A DNA stretch of 11,719 bases. Origin: Phil1 sp964600045 (GTDB lineage: Bacteria; Bacillota; Clostridia; Christensenellales; CAG-138). Made by a program: the position numbers and the translations under genes. Within the stretch, counting starts at the first letter, position 1. Each line of letters begins with the position of its first letter. Where the stretch lies: NCBI GenBank assembly GCA_964600045.1, contig CAZRHS010000045.1, positions 1 through 11,719 of the forward strand, written 5' to 3'. The notes under the pieces were generated by a model. It searched no databases. It was not told the origin of the DNA and saw only the letters and a program-made list of their open reading frames with translations. Shown here one piece after another: positions 4,878 to 11,719 of this stretch.

Positions 4878-7022
4878 ATGAAAAAGCTGATTGCTGTTTT
4901 GTTGACCGTCTGCTTCATGCTTGGCATACTTGCCGCATGTTCAAACGGAGACACGTCTGTTGATACCGGCACTACCACAGACACAACAAACAACTCCGGT
5001 ACTACTACCGGAGAAACCACCACGACCACTACCCCTGTTTCAGAGGGTCTTGATCTGAGCGTAAGCGACGAGCCCGTAACCGACTGGGTTACCTACCTTA
5101 CCCTGGCCAACGAGATGGAAACATTCAACATTCTTTACAGCCAGAACAACAAGGAGCTCCGTGTTCTCACCAACTGCTTTGATGGATTGCTCTCAAACGA
5201 CAGCCACGGCAACCTCATTCCCGCAATAGCCGAAAGCTGGGGAACCGAGGACGGCGGCAAGACCTGGACGTTCCACCTTCGCAAAGGCGTACAGTGGGTT
5301 AACATGAACGGCGAGGCGCAGCAGGAAGTTACCGCTCAGGACTGGATTACCGGCCTTGAATGGGTTCTGAACTTCTATAAGAACGAAGCCGCCAACACCT
5401 CCATGCCCACCGAAATGATAGAAGGCGCCATGGATTATTATAACTACGTTGCCGGCTATCAGGATCTGGAGATCCCCGCTGACGCGGATGCTGAAACCGC
5501 TGCCAGGCTGACCGCCAACTACGAAGAAGAAAAGGCCACCTTCGAGGAAATCTGCGCCAAGTACGGTCTTGAGCCCGTTCGTCTTACCGAGGAAGAGGCA
5601 AAGACCATGGATAAGACCATATTCCTGCAGATGGTCGGCATTGAAGCGCCCGACGATTACACCCTTATTTATCACTGCACCGCTGAGCTGCCGTACTTTG
5701 CCTCCGTGGCGACCTACAGCTGCCTCTACCCCGCCTGCCAGGCCCTTATCGATCAGATTGGTGTTGACGGCTTCTATGCCTGCACCAACGAGAATATGTG
5801 GTACAACGGCTGCTACACCATTACCCATTACGTAAACGGCAATGAAAAGGTTCTGACCAAGAACCCGCTCTATTGGGATACCGACTGCACCCTGTTCAAC
5901 ACCGTAACCTACAAGATGGTTGAATCCGGCGACGTTGCGTTCCAGATGTTCCAGGCCGATGAGCTTGACTATATCGAGCTTACCGAATCCAACCTGCGCA
6001 CCATTTACAACGACGAGTCCAACGCGCTTCATGATTACCTTGTTGAAGCCCGCCCCACAAAGTATTCCTACCAGCTGCATTTCTGCTGGGATAAGCGCGA
6101 CAGCGAAGGCAATCCCGATACCAACTGGAATACCGCCATTGCCAACGAAAACTTCCGTCTTGCCTGGTACTATGGCCTTGATGCTACCCCGTATCTGTCC
6201 CGTACCAACTTCATTTATCCTGAGCACTGCGCCAACTACTGCTACTCAATGGCCAACCTCGTATCCTTCTCTGACGGCACCGAGTACACTCAGCGCGTTA
6301 TGGAAAAGCTTGGCATAAGCCCGGACGGCGAGAACTATGCCCGTACCGACGCCACCAAGGCCGCCGAATATAAGGCTAAGGCCATGGAAGAGCTTTCCGC
6401 TCAGGGCGTAACCTTCCCCGTAGTAGTTGATTATTACATTCAGGGTTCAAACCAGACCGCTCTTGACACCGCAAACGTACTTAAGCAGATGTTTACCGAC
6501 TGCCTGGGCGATGACTTCGTGGTTCTGAACATAAACACCTACATTTCCTCCCTTGCTAAGGAAGTCCGCAATCCTCAGCTCGCCTCCTTCTACATCAACG
6601 GTTGGGGCGCTGACTACGGCGATCCTCAGACCTATCTGGGCCAGGAAACCTACGGCATGGACAACGCTTACTACAGCGTATCCTACTCCAAGACCGCCAG
6701 CATCACCGATTCCACCCTGATCGCCGTCTATGAGGAGTACACAGACCTTGTAAACGCCGCCAACGCCATAATCGATGATACCGACGCCCGTTACGAGGCC
6801 TATGCCGACGCTGAAGCCTATCTTATCAGCCACGCCCTCGTAATCCCCTGGTACAAGGACGTTTCATGGCAGGTAACCCGCGCCAACAACTACTCCTATG
6901 CATACGCCGTATACGGCATGCAGGGCAGCAAGTTCAAGAATTGGGAAACCTCTGTTGACTATTACACCTCCGAGGATTATGTAAAGCTGACCGAGGCCTA
7001 CAACAACGCCGTTGGCGAATAA
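4878..7022 (+). CDS. oppA: Oligopeptide-type ABC transporter substrate-binding lipoprotein (SBP family 5)
   Basis: This is the extracellular, membrane-anchored solute receptor of the importer encoded downstream, most likely binding peptides. Residues 1-20 form a lipoprotein signal peptide (MKK, hydrophobic core, lipobox LAAC) with C21 as the lipidated cysteine. A Thr-rich linker (about 26-54) follows. The mature domain shows family-5 features: an AESWGTEDGGKTWTFHLRKGV stretch at 118-138, the NPLYW segment at 329-333 and GWGADYGDP at 575-583. At 714 residues it is much longer than a typical OppA (about 540); part of the excess is a charged, helix-like stretch around 200-250. AAGGAGG at 4865-4871, 6 bases before the ATG, is a strong ribosome binding site. 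Codon use favours C-ending codons and avoids ATA compared with neighbouring genes, consistent with high expression. The ligand cannot be read from sequence: nickel, haem or sugar ligands also occur in this family. Confidence 0.93.
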   Translation: MKKLIAVLLTVCFMLGILAACSNGDTSVDTGTTTDTTNNSGTTTGETTTTTTPVSEGLDLSVSDEPVTDWVTYLTLANEMETFNILYSQNNKELRVLTNCFDGLLSNDSHGNLIPAIAESWGTEDGGKTWTFHLRKGVQWVNMNGEAQQEVTAQDWITGLEWVLNFYKNEAANTSMPTEMIEGAMDYYNYVAGYQDLEIPADADAETAARLTANYEEEKATFEEICAKYGLEPVRLTEEEAKTMDKTIFLQMVGIEAPDDYTLIYHCTAELPYFASVATYSCLYPACQALIDQIGVDGFYACTNENMWYNGCYTITHYVNGNEKVLTKNPLYWDTDCTLFNTVTYKMVESGDVAFQMFQADELDYIELTESNLRTIYNDESNALHDYLVEARPTKYSYQLHFCWDKRDSEGNPDTNWNTAIANENFRLAWYYGLDATPYLSRTNFIYPEHCANYCYSMANLVSFSDGTEYTQRVMEKLGISPDGENYARTDATKAAEYKAKAMEELSAQGVTFPVVVDYYIQGSNQTALDTANVLKQMFTDCLGDDFVVLNINTYISSLAKEVRNPQLASFYINGWGADYGDPQTYLGQETYGMDNAYYSVSYSKTASITDSTLIAVYEEYTDLVNAANAIIDDTDARYEAYADAEAYLISHALVIPWYKDVSWQVTRANNYSYAYAVYGMQGSKFKNWETSVDYYTSEDYVKLTEAYNNAVGE
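4994..5013 (+). other. Perfect hairpin inside the Thr-rich linker coding region
   Basis: CTCCGGT at 4994-5000 and ACCGGAG at 5007-5013 are exact inverse complements around a 6-base loop (ACTACT). It lies about 117 bases into the binding-protein gene, where the signal peptide would be emerging from the ribosome. It may simply follow from the repetitive Thr/Gly coding content. Confidence 0.3.
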
Positions 7023-7052
7023 GGAAATAAAGAACAAAGGTAAGTAAAATCA

Positions 7053-8009
7053 ATGTTTAAGTATACCATCAAAAGAGTACTTCAGTCCCTGGTGACGGTG
7101 CTCATCGTGGTATCTATCGTATCATTACTGCTCAGCCTGATGCCGACTGATTACTACTTCACAGAGGAACAGCTTATAAAGCTGACCGATAAGCAGAAGA
7201 ACGATCAGTTGGCAGCAGCTGGGCTGCTGGACAGCCCAATCACACAGCTATTCCGTTTTTTAGAGAATGTAATTCTTCACTTCGATCTTGGAACCTCACG
7301 CAGAATACAGGCGGGTGTTCCCGTAATACAGGTTATAGGCGACAAGTTCGCCATATCAATGAGATTGGGTTGCATCGCGCTGGTCATTTCGCTAATACTT
7401 GGCGTACCAACGGGCATACTTCAGGCCAAATACAAGGATCAGCTGTTCGACAATTTAGGCGCGGCCTATACGATATTTGTAAACGCGGTACCGCGGCTTG
7501 TATCGTATTCGCTGGTGCTGGTCATTGGCGTTAAGCTTTTCGGCCTGCCCACTATGTATTCCACGCGACATGCCGCGCGCTCCAGCATTTTGCCGATAGT
7601 ATGCCTTGCGATGGGTTCAACCGCAAGCTACGCGCTGTGGATGCGCCGTTATATGGTTGACGAGCTTACGAAGGATTATATAAAGCTTGCCCGTATAAAG
7701 GGCCTTTCATCCCACGCAATTATGTTTAAGCATGTTTTAAGGAACGCGTTCGTGCCCATGGCGCAGAATCTGCCCACCTCCTTCATGCTTACAATCGGCG
7801 GCTCGCTGCTGGTGGAGCGTTTCTTCTCCATTCCCGGCATGGGCCCGCTGCTTACAGACTCGATCACGCGCTACGACCTGAACATGGTTCGAGGGCTTGT
7901 GCTGCTTTATGCTCTGCTTGGCATATTCGGCCTGTTCCTTGGCGACGTTCTCATGACGGTGTGCGATCCCAGAATCAGACTTACCGGAAAGGGCGGTGAC
8001 ACTCGATAA
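7053..8009 (+). CDS. oppB: Peptide ABC transporter permease, OppB/DppB type
   Basis: This inner-membrane permease pairs with the next gene product to form the translocation channel. The 318-residue length is usual for the family. About six membrane segments are visible: 9-30, 100-124, 135-160, 178-197, 240-258 and 283-303. The cytoplasmic EAA-type loop that docks onto the ATPase is at about 202-222 (DELTKDYIKLARIKGLS), followed by HVLRNAFVP at 227-235. The conserved VERFFSIPGMG is at 254-264. The gene begins 30 bases after the binding-protein stop with no terminator between, and its ribosome binding site (AAAGG at 7036-7040, 12 bases from the ATG) is weaker and more distant than that of oppA. 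That would give fewer permease than binding-protein molecules, as usual for such systems. Confidence 0.95.
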   Translation: MFKYTIKRVLQSLVTVLIVVSIVSLLLSLMPTDYYFTEEQLIKLTDKQKNDQLAAAGLLDSPITQLFRFLENVILHFDLGTSRRIQAGVPVIQVIGDKFAISMRLGCIALVISLILGVPTGILQAKYKDQLFDNLGAAYTIFVNAVPRLVSYSLVLVIGVKLFGLPTMYSTRHAARSSILPIVCLAMGSTASYALWMRRYMVDELTKDYIKLARIKGLSSHAIMFKHVLRNAFVPMAQNLPTSFMLTIGGSLLVERFFSIPGMGPLLTDSITRYDLNMVRGLVLLYALLGIFGLFLGDVLMTVCDPRIRLTGKGGDTR

Positions 8010-8974
8010 TGGAAATTAAGACCGCGAACACAACTCCGGAGCTTGAAAAAGAGCTTGGAATGAGCGAAAAGGATCTGTTTTCATTCGTTGAGTATCACGC
8101 TGAGGATGCCGAAAGAATAGGCTACAGCGAGTATTCATACTGGAAAAGCGTTTTTCGCAACTTCCTTAAGAATAAAGCCGCCGTTGTGATGATTATAGTT
8201 TTCCTTGCCATATTCATATTCTCCTTTGTGGCTCTGTGGATAGGCAAATATGATTATCACCACCTTGTGCCGGATACAAACCTTGGCTTCCAAAGCCCGA
8301 ACAGCGAATATTGGTTCGGCACGGATAACCTTGGCCGAGATTACTGGTGCCAGGTATGGTACGCCACGCAGACCTCAATAAAGCTTGCCGCGCTTGTCGC
8401 GTTCGGTGAATGCATAATGGGTGTTTCCATAGGCTGCATTTGGGGCTATGTGCGCAAGGCGGACAGGTTCTTTACCGAGCTTTACAACATATTCGACAGC
8501 GTCCCCACCATGATTTATATGACCCTTATAGCGCTCTTTGTGGGCCAGACGTTTTGGATAATGTGCGCAAGCATAATTCTTTTCCACTGGATGTATATGG
8601 CAAAGAACGTGCGAAATCTCGTGTTTATGTATCGCGACAGGGAATATAACCTTGCTTCCCGCTGCTTAGGCACCAAGCTTAGCCGCATACTTATCAAAAA
8701 CATTCTGCCCTACCTTATAAGCGTTATAGTACTAAGGGTGGCGCTGAGCATACCCAGCACCATAGCCCTTGAAACCACCCTCAGCTATCTTGGCCTTGGT
8801 CTTGACGTTAACACCCCGAGCCTTGGCATACTGCTGAGGAACTCAAGAACGTTCTTCCTGGATTACCCCTACCTGCTTGTCTTCCCGGCGGTAATAGTAT
8901 CCATGGTAACGATTACGTTCTATCTTGCCGGCAACGCCTTCAGCGACGCGGCCGACCCCAGGAACCATGTTTAA
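8009..8974 (+). CDS. oppC: Peptide ABC transporter permease, OppC/DppC type
   Basis: This is the second membrane subunit of the importer, 321 residues. A roughly 55-residue cytoplasmic N-terminus (OppC_N-like, acidic at its start) precedes the first membrane helix at 56-79. The family motif FGTDNLGRDYW is at 103-113. The EAA-type loop for the ATPase lies around 202-235 (REYNLASRCLG at 211-221), followed by ALETTLSYLGLGL at 253-265. The C-terminal DAADPRNHV resembles the usual DPR ending. Its ATG overlaps the previous stop codon by one base (TAATG), so the two permeases are translationally coupled, which suits a 1:1 heterodimer. Confidence 0.95.
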   Translation: MEIKTANTTPELEKELGMSEKDLFSFVEYHAEDAERIGYSEYSYWKSVFRNFLKNKAAVVMIIVFLAIFIFSFVALWIGKYDYHHLVPDTNLGFQSPNSEYWFGTDNLGRDYWCQVWYATQTSIKLAALVAFGECIMGVSIGCIWGYVRKADRFFTELYNIFDSVPTMIYMTLIALFVGQTFWIMCASIILFHWMYMAKNVRNLVFMYRDREYNLASRCLGTKLSRILIKNILPYLISVIVLRVALSIPSTIALETTLSYLGLGLDVNTPSLGILLRNSRTFFLDYPYLLVFPAVIVSMVTITFYLAGNAFSDAADPRNHV

Positions 8975-8989
8975 GCGGAGGAGGGCATA

Positions 8990-11005
8990 ATGGAAGCATT
9001 GAATAAAAAACCTATCCTCAGCGCGAAAGACGTGGAAATACAGTTCAGCCTAAGAGGGGACAAGCTTACCGCCATACGCGGCTGCTCGCTTGATCTTTAC
9101 GAGGGCGAAACGCTTGCCATAGTCGGCGAATCCGGCTCCGGCAAATCCGTTTTCACAAAATCCTTTTTGGGCATGCTTGACCAGAACGGCTCCGTTACCG
9201 GCGGCAGCATAATGTTTGACGGGATAGACCTTGCCAAATACACAACCGAAAAGGAATGGCGCACCATACGCGGCAAAAGAATTTCCATGGTAATGCAGGA
9301 CCCTATGACGAGCCTTAACCCGCTCAAGAAAATAGGCGTGCAGATACAGGAATCAATAGAGCTTAACCAGGGGCTCGACAAGGCCGCCGCGAAGGCAGAG
9401 GCCATAAGGATGCTTGAAATAGTCGGCATTCCCAATCCCGAGGTACGCTTTAACCAGTATCCGCACGAGTTTTCCGGCGGAATGCGTCAAAGGGTTGTTA
9501 TAGCCATAGCCGTGGCCTGCCATCCGGATATACTTATATGCGACGAGCCCACAACCGCGCTTGACGTTACAATTCAGGCGCAGATACTCGACCTTATACG
9601 CAAGCTGCAAAAGAACCTTGGCATGACCATAATATACATAACTCATGACCTTGGCGTTGTGGCGAACGTGGCGGACAGGGTTGCCGTTATGTACGCGGGC
9701 CAGATAATTGAAATAGGCATGGCGGAAGAAATATTCTATAATGCCTGGCACCCGTACACATGGGCTCTTCTCTCCGCGCTGCCTCAGCTTGGCATAAAGG
9801 GCGAAAAGCTCCCCACCATAGACGGTACGCCGCCCAACCTTTTCAATAAGATTACAGGTGATGCTTTTGCCCCGCGCAACAGGAAGGCGCTTGCGATAGA
9901 CTTCAAAAAAGAGCCTCCGTTCTATCAGGTATCCCCTACGCACAAGGCAAAAACCTGGTATCTTGATCCCCGCGCGCCAAAGGTGGAGCAGCCCGAATCC
10001 ATTCAAAGGCTTGCTCAGCGCATGAACGAGGACTACGGTTCCAACCTTAAGCATCTCCATGAGGATCCCAACCGCGAAACCCTTATAGAGGTCAAAAACC
10101 TGCAGGTAACGTTCGGCACCGGCAAAAAGAAGTTCGTTGCGGTAAACGATGTTAACTTTGAAATATTCCGCGGCGAAACATTCTCCCTTGTTGGCGAATC
10201 AGGCTCCGGCAAAACCACCATTGGCCGCGCCATAACAAGGATAAACCCCACAACCGCCGGCGAAATATATTATAAGGGCCGCAAAATAAACGGAAAGATA
10301 TCAAAAGCGCTTGACCTTGAGGTAATAAAAGGCTGCCAGATGATATTCCAGGATCCTTTGGCATCGCTCAACGAGCGCGCAAAGGTGGACTACATCATAA
10401 GCGAGGGCATTCTGAACCACCATCTTTATAAGGATGAGAAGGACCGTGAGGAAAAGGTTCAGCGCGCGCTTAAAGAGGTTGGACTTCTGCCGGAATTCGC
10501 TTCCCGATTCCCGCATGAGTTCTCCGGCGGACAGCGCCAGCGCATAGGCATAGCAAGGGCGCTTATAATGCAGCCAGAATTCATAGTAGCGGACGAACCC
10601 ATAAGCGCGCTTGACGTTTCCATCCGCGCGCAGGTGCTTAATCTGCTCAACGATCTGAAGAAGAGCCGCGGGCTTACCTATCTTTTCATCGCGCATGATT
10701 TAAGCGTTGTTCGCTTTATTTCGGACCGTATCGCGGTTATACACAAGGGGCGTATAGTTGAGCTGAGCGAAGCCGAGGAGCTTTTCCGCCATCCTCTGCA
10801 CCCCTATACGAAGAGCCTCCTTTCAGCCGTGCCGAATCCCGACCCGGCCATAGAAAGAAACAAAAAGCTTATCGTATACGATCCGTCGGTACACGATTAC
10901 ACCACCGAAAAGCCGGTTTGGACGGAAATAATCCCCGGGCATTTCGTATACGGCAACGAGCGTGAGCTTGACGGCTACCGCAATGAGCTTGCCGCGAAAG
11001 CATAA
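8990..11005 (+). CDS. oppDF: Fused peptide ABC transporter ATPase, OppD-OppF in one polypeptide
   Basis: Both nucleotide-binding domains of the importer are joined in one 671-residue cytoplasmic protein. Domain 1 (about 8-265) has Walker A GESGSGKS at 46-53, signature FSGGMRQR at 161-168, Walker B ILICDEP at 181-187 and switch H219. A C-terminal oligopeptide-type extension follows at about 266-330. Domain 2 (about 365-610) has Walker A GESGSGKT at 402-409, signature FSGGQRQR at 511-518, Walker B FIVADEP at 531-537 and H569. Both sites look catalytically complete. The OppD extension normally holds four cysteines for an Fe-S cluster; here D291, N297, D304 and T322 occupy those places. GGAGGAGGG at 8977-8985 precedes the ATG, 15 bases after the oppC stop. 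Fused family members are known (YejF, GsiA), so the fusion itself is not novel. Confidence 0.95.
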   Translation: MEALNKKPILSAKDVEIQFSLRGDKLTAIRGCSLDLYEGETLAIVGESGSGKSVFTKSFLGMLDQNGSVTGGSIMFDGIDLAKYTTEKEWRTIRGKRISMVMQDPMTSLNPLKKIGVQIQESIELNQGLDKAAAKAEAIRMLEIVGIPNPEVRFNQYPHEFSGGMRQRVVIAIAVACHPDILICDEPTTALDVTIQAQILDLIRKLQKNLGMTIIYITHDLGVVANVADRVAVMYAGQIIEIGMAEEIFYNAWHPYTWALLSALPQLGIKGEKLPTIDGTPPNLFNKITGDAFAPRNRKALAIDFKKEPPFYQVSPTHKAKTWYLDPRAPKVEQPESIQRLAQRMNEDYGSNLKHLHEDPNRETLIEVKNLQVTFGTGKKKFVAVNDVNFEIFRGETFSLVGESGSGKTTIGRAITRINPTTAGEIYYKGRKINGKISKALDLEVIKGCQMIFQDPLASLNERAKVDYIISEGILNHHLYKDEKDREEKVQRALKEVGLLPEFASRFPHEFSGGQRQRIGIARALIMQPEFIVADEPISALDVSIRAQVLNLLNDLKKSRGLTYLFIAHDLSVVRFISDRIAVIHKGRIVELSEAEELFRHPLHPYTKSLLSAVPNPDPAIERNKKLIVYDPSVHDYTTEKPVWTEIIPGHFVYGNERELDGYRNELAAKA

Positions 11006-11027
11006 AATTAAAGGCAAAACTTACAGC

Positions 11028-11065
11028 GCCGGAGGCGAAAGATATGCCTCCGGCGAAAGTTTTTT
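11028..11065 (+). terminator. Intrinsic terminator of the transporter operon
   Basis: A perfect 9-pair GC-rich stem (11028-11036 with 11046-11054) closes a 9-base loop and is followed by GAAAG and a run of six T at 11060-11065. It starts 22 bases after the ATPase stop codon. Additional outer pairing between AAAACTT (11017-11023) and AAGTTTT (11057-11063) is possible. Confidence 0.9.
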
Positions 11066-11077
11066 CGGGTATTCACG

Positions 11078-11500
11078 ATGAAGCGTTTTTTCCAATTTAT
11101 AAAGAATAAGGATGTTCGCCACGCCGCGCTGCAAAAAACATTTCCCCGCGCGGTGATAGGTCTGCTTGTCTGCTTTTTCTGGAACAGGTTTCTAAATAGC
11201 GCCGGCAGGCTTAACGTTTATTCCCATGCCTTTATGGCCGTAGGGCTTATATTCGCCGCCCTTTCATGGCTGAACTACCTTAGGCTGGATGGTGTAAACG
11301 CTCCCAAATTCTTCAAAAAGAAGCTCTTTCAAAAGCCGCCCAAGCGCAAAATGGGGGACATGATAGACTTTGTGGACGAAAAAGTCACGTCCTTCGAGGA
11401 GCTTGACGAGGACGAGGGCACCGCGGCCACTTTCGTGGCCAACCTTATCGCCGCGGTGCTGTTCCTCGTGCCATCGGTTGTGGTAGGACTCATAAAATAA
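11078..11500 (+). CDS. Unrecognised small membrane protein, three predicted helices
   Basis: I do not recognise this 140-residue protein. Hydrophobic segments lie at about 24-39, 49-68 and 117-139. Between the second and third is a cytoplasmic-looking section that is first basic (KFFKKKLFQKPPKRK, 77-91) and then strongly acidic (EELDEDEG, 107-114). The N-terminus is also basic. No catalytic motif is visible. The ATG at 11078 is the first in the open frame, but it lies only 12 bases after the upstream terminator's T run and has no clear ribosome binding site. Start and expression mode are therefore uncertain. Codon use matches the neighbours and a strong terminator follows, which supports a real gene. 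Function unknown. Confidence 0.72.
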   Translation: MKRFFQFIKNKDVRHAALQKTFPRAVIGLLVCFFWNRFLNSAGRLNVYSHAFMAVGLIFAALSWLNYLRLDGVNAPKFFKKKLFQKPPKRKMGDMIDFVDEKVTSFEELDEDEGTAATFVANLIAAVLFLVPSVVVGLIK

Positions 11501-11535
11501 ATGTTTCGACTGAAAATTCGCGGCAAAACTAATTC

Positions 11536-11561
11536 AGGTACCTCTTCGCAGGTACTTTTTT
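11536..11561 (+). terminator. Intrinsic terminator after the small membrane protein
   Basis: AGGTACCT at 11536-11543 pairs with AGGTACTT at 11550-11557 (8 pairs including one G-U) around a 6-base CTTCGC loop, and T runs through 11556-11561. It lies 36 bases after the stop codon. Confidence 0.88.
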
Positions 11562-11591
11562 CAATTCATCTTCCTCCACCCCACTACTCCC

Positions 11592-11620
11592 TTGCCAAAA
11601 GGTCGCGCAGATGATAACAT
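11592..11620 (+). promoter_or_regulatory. Candidate promoter for the gene entering at the right edge
   Basis: TTGCCA (11592-11597, 5 of 6 matches) and TAACAT (11615-11620, 4 of 6) are 17 bases apart, and TGA at 11612-11614 makes the -10 an extended one. Transcription near 11627 would give a leader of about 75 bases. That leader contains a weak 5-pair hairpin (ACCGC 11630-11634 with GCGGT 11651-11655) followed by TTTT. Confidence 0.5.
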
Positions 11621-11682
11621 AACTGCATGACCGCGGAAATTTTTATAAAGGCGGTTTTGAGGTGAAAGCGAGACGCACCGCG

Positions 11683-11690
11683 AAAGGAGG
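11683..11690 (+). promoter_or_regulatory. Ribosome binding site of the partial right-edge gene
   Basis: AAAGGAGG is complementary to the 16S rRNA tail and lies 11 bases before ATG 11702. This is slightly long but acceptable spacing. Confidence 0.7.
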
Positions 11691-11701
11691 CACCCGTCGG
11701 C

Positions 11702-11719
11702 ATGGCGAATTTTACGAGA
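11702..11719 (+). CDS. Start of a truncated gene (first six codons)
   Basis: An ATG preceded by a strong ribosome binding site opens a frame reading MANFTR before the window ends. A promoter candidate and an upstream terminator make this a credible new transcription unit. Six residues cannot identify it. The opening MANFT is seen in some clostridial TetR-type regulators, but that is only a memory-based hint. Confidence 0.5.

Noticed and set aside
4960..5035. Thr-codon repeats as a microsatellite or phase-variable tract
   Set aside because: The codons are mixed (ACT, ACC, ACA, ACG) without a uniform repeat unit, typical of a flexible lipoprotein linker.
5193..6227. Long open frame of 344 codons on the minus strand within the binding-protein gene
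   Set aside because: It is antisense to a well-supported SBP gene. The translation is Gly/Val-rich and low in motifs, as expected from the C-ending codon bias of the sense gene, and no ribosome binding site supports it.
9353..10060. 235-codon minus-strand frame inside the fused ATPase gene
   Set aside because: It is a shadow of the conserved ATPase coding frame with no recognisable protein features.
8990..11005. Fused OppD-OppF as a novel protein architecture
   Set aside because: Two-ATPase fusions are well known in this transporter class (YejF, GsiA). Only the cysteine loss is notable.

Overview
The window looks like a chromosomal segment from an anaerobic, low-to-mid GC Firmicute (class Clostridia, probably an uncultured gut or sediment lineage). 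Reasons: strong AGGAGG-type ribosome binding sites; an oxygen-independent glycerol-3-phosphate oxidation module with iron-sulfur proteins instead of GlpD/GlpO; a typical Gram-positive lipoprotein signal; and frequent use of the Ile codon ATA at moderate GC. All convincing genes lie on the + strand. I see no RNA genes, insertion sequences, CRISPR arrays or phage genes.

Positions 1-4678: a tight glycerol catabolic operon with an extended -10 promoter at 31-58. Glycerol kinase (92-1594) is followed, with overlapping or abutting junctions, by a GlpA-like FAD protein carrying a C-terminal [2Fe-2S] BFD-like domain (1594-3057), a second FAD/NAD(P) disulfide-oxidoreductase-fold protein (3044-4312), and a small cysteine-motif protein of the DUF1667 type (4313-4678). 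Together they should phosphorylate glycerol and oxidise glycerol-3-phosphate to dihydroxyacetone phosphate, passing electrons through flavins and Fe-S centres, probably to a nicotinamide cofactor. No glycerol facilitator or glp regulator lies inside the window.

Positions 4679-4877: a 199-base regulatory gap with a perfect long-stem hairpin lacking a U tract, a candidate promoter embedded in an inverted repeat, a second small hairpin and a CRE-like palindrome.

Positions 4878-11065: a complete peptide (Opp/Dpp-type) ABC importer operon: a large substrate-binding lipoprotein (4878-7022), two permeases (7053-8009 and 8009-8974) and a single polypeptide fusing the two ATPases (8990-11005), closed by a strong intrinsic terminator. 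The binding-protein gene has different codon preferences from its neighbours, as expected for high expression. The OppD half of the fused ATPase lacks all four cysteines that normally hold an Fe-S cluster in this family.

Positions 11066-11719: an unrecognised three-helix membrane protein (11078-11500) with its own terminator, then a promoter, a leader of about 75 bases and the first six codons of a gene that runs off the end.

I found no clearly unprecedented system. The best leads are the glycerol-3-phosphate electron-transfer module with its DUF1667 partner, the cysteine-free fused OppDF, the loss of the HPr-phosphorylatable histidine in glycerol kinase, and the structured regulatory gap before the transporter.
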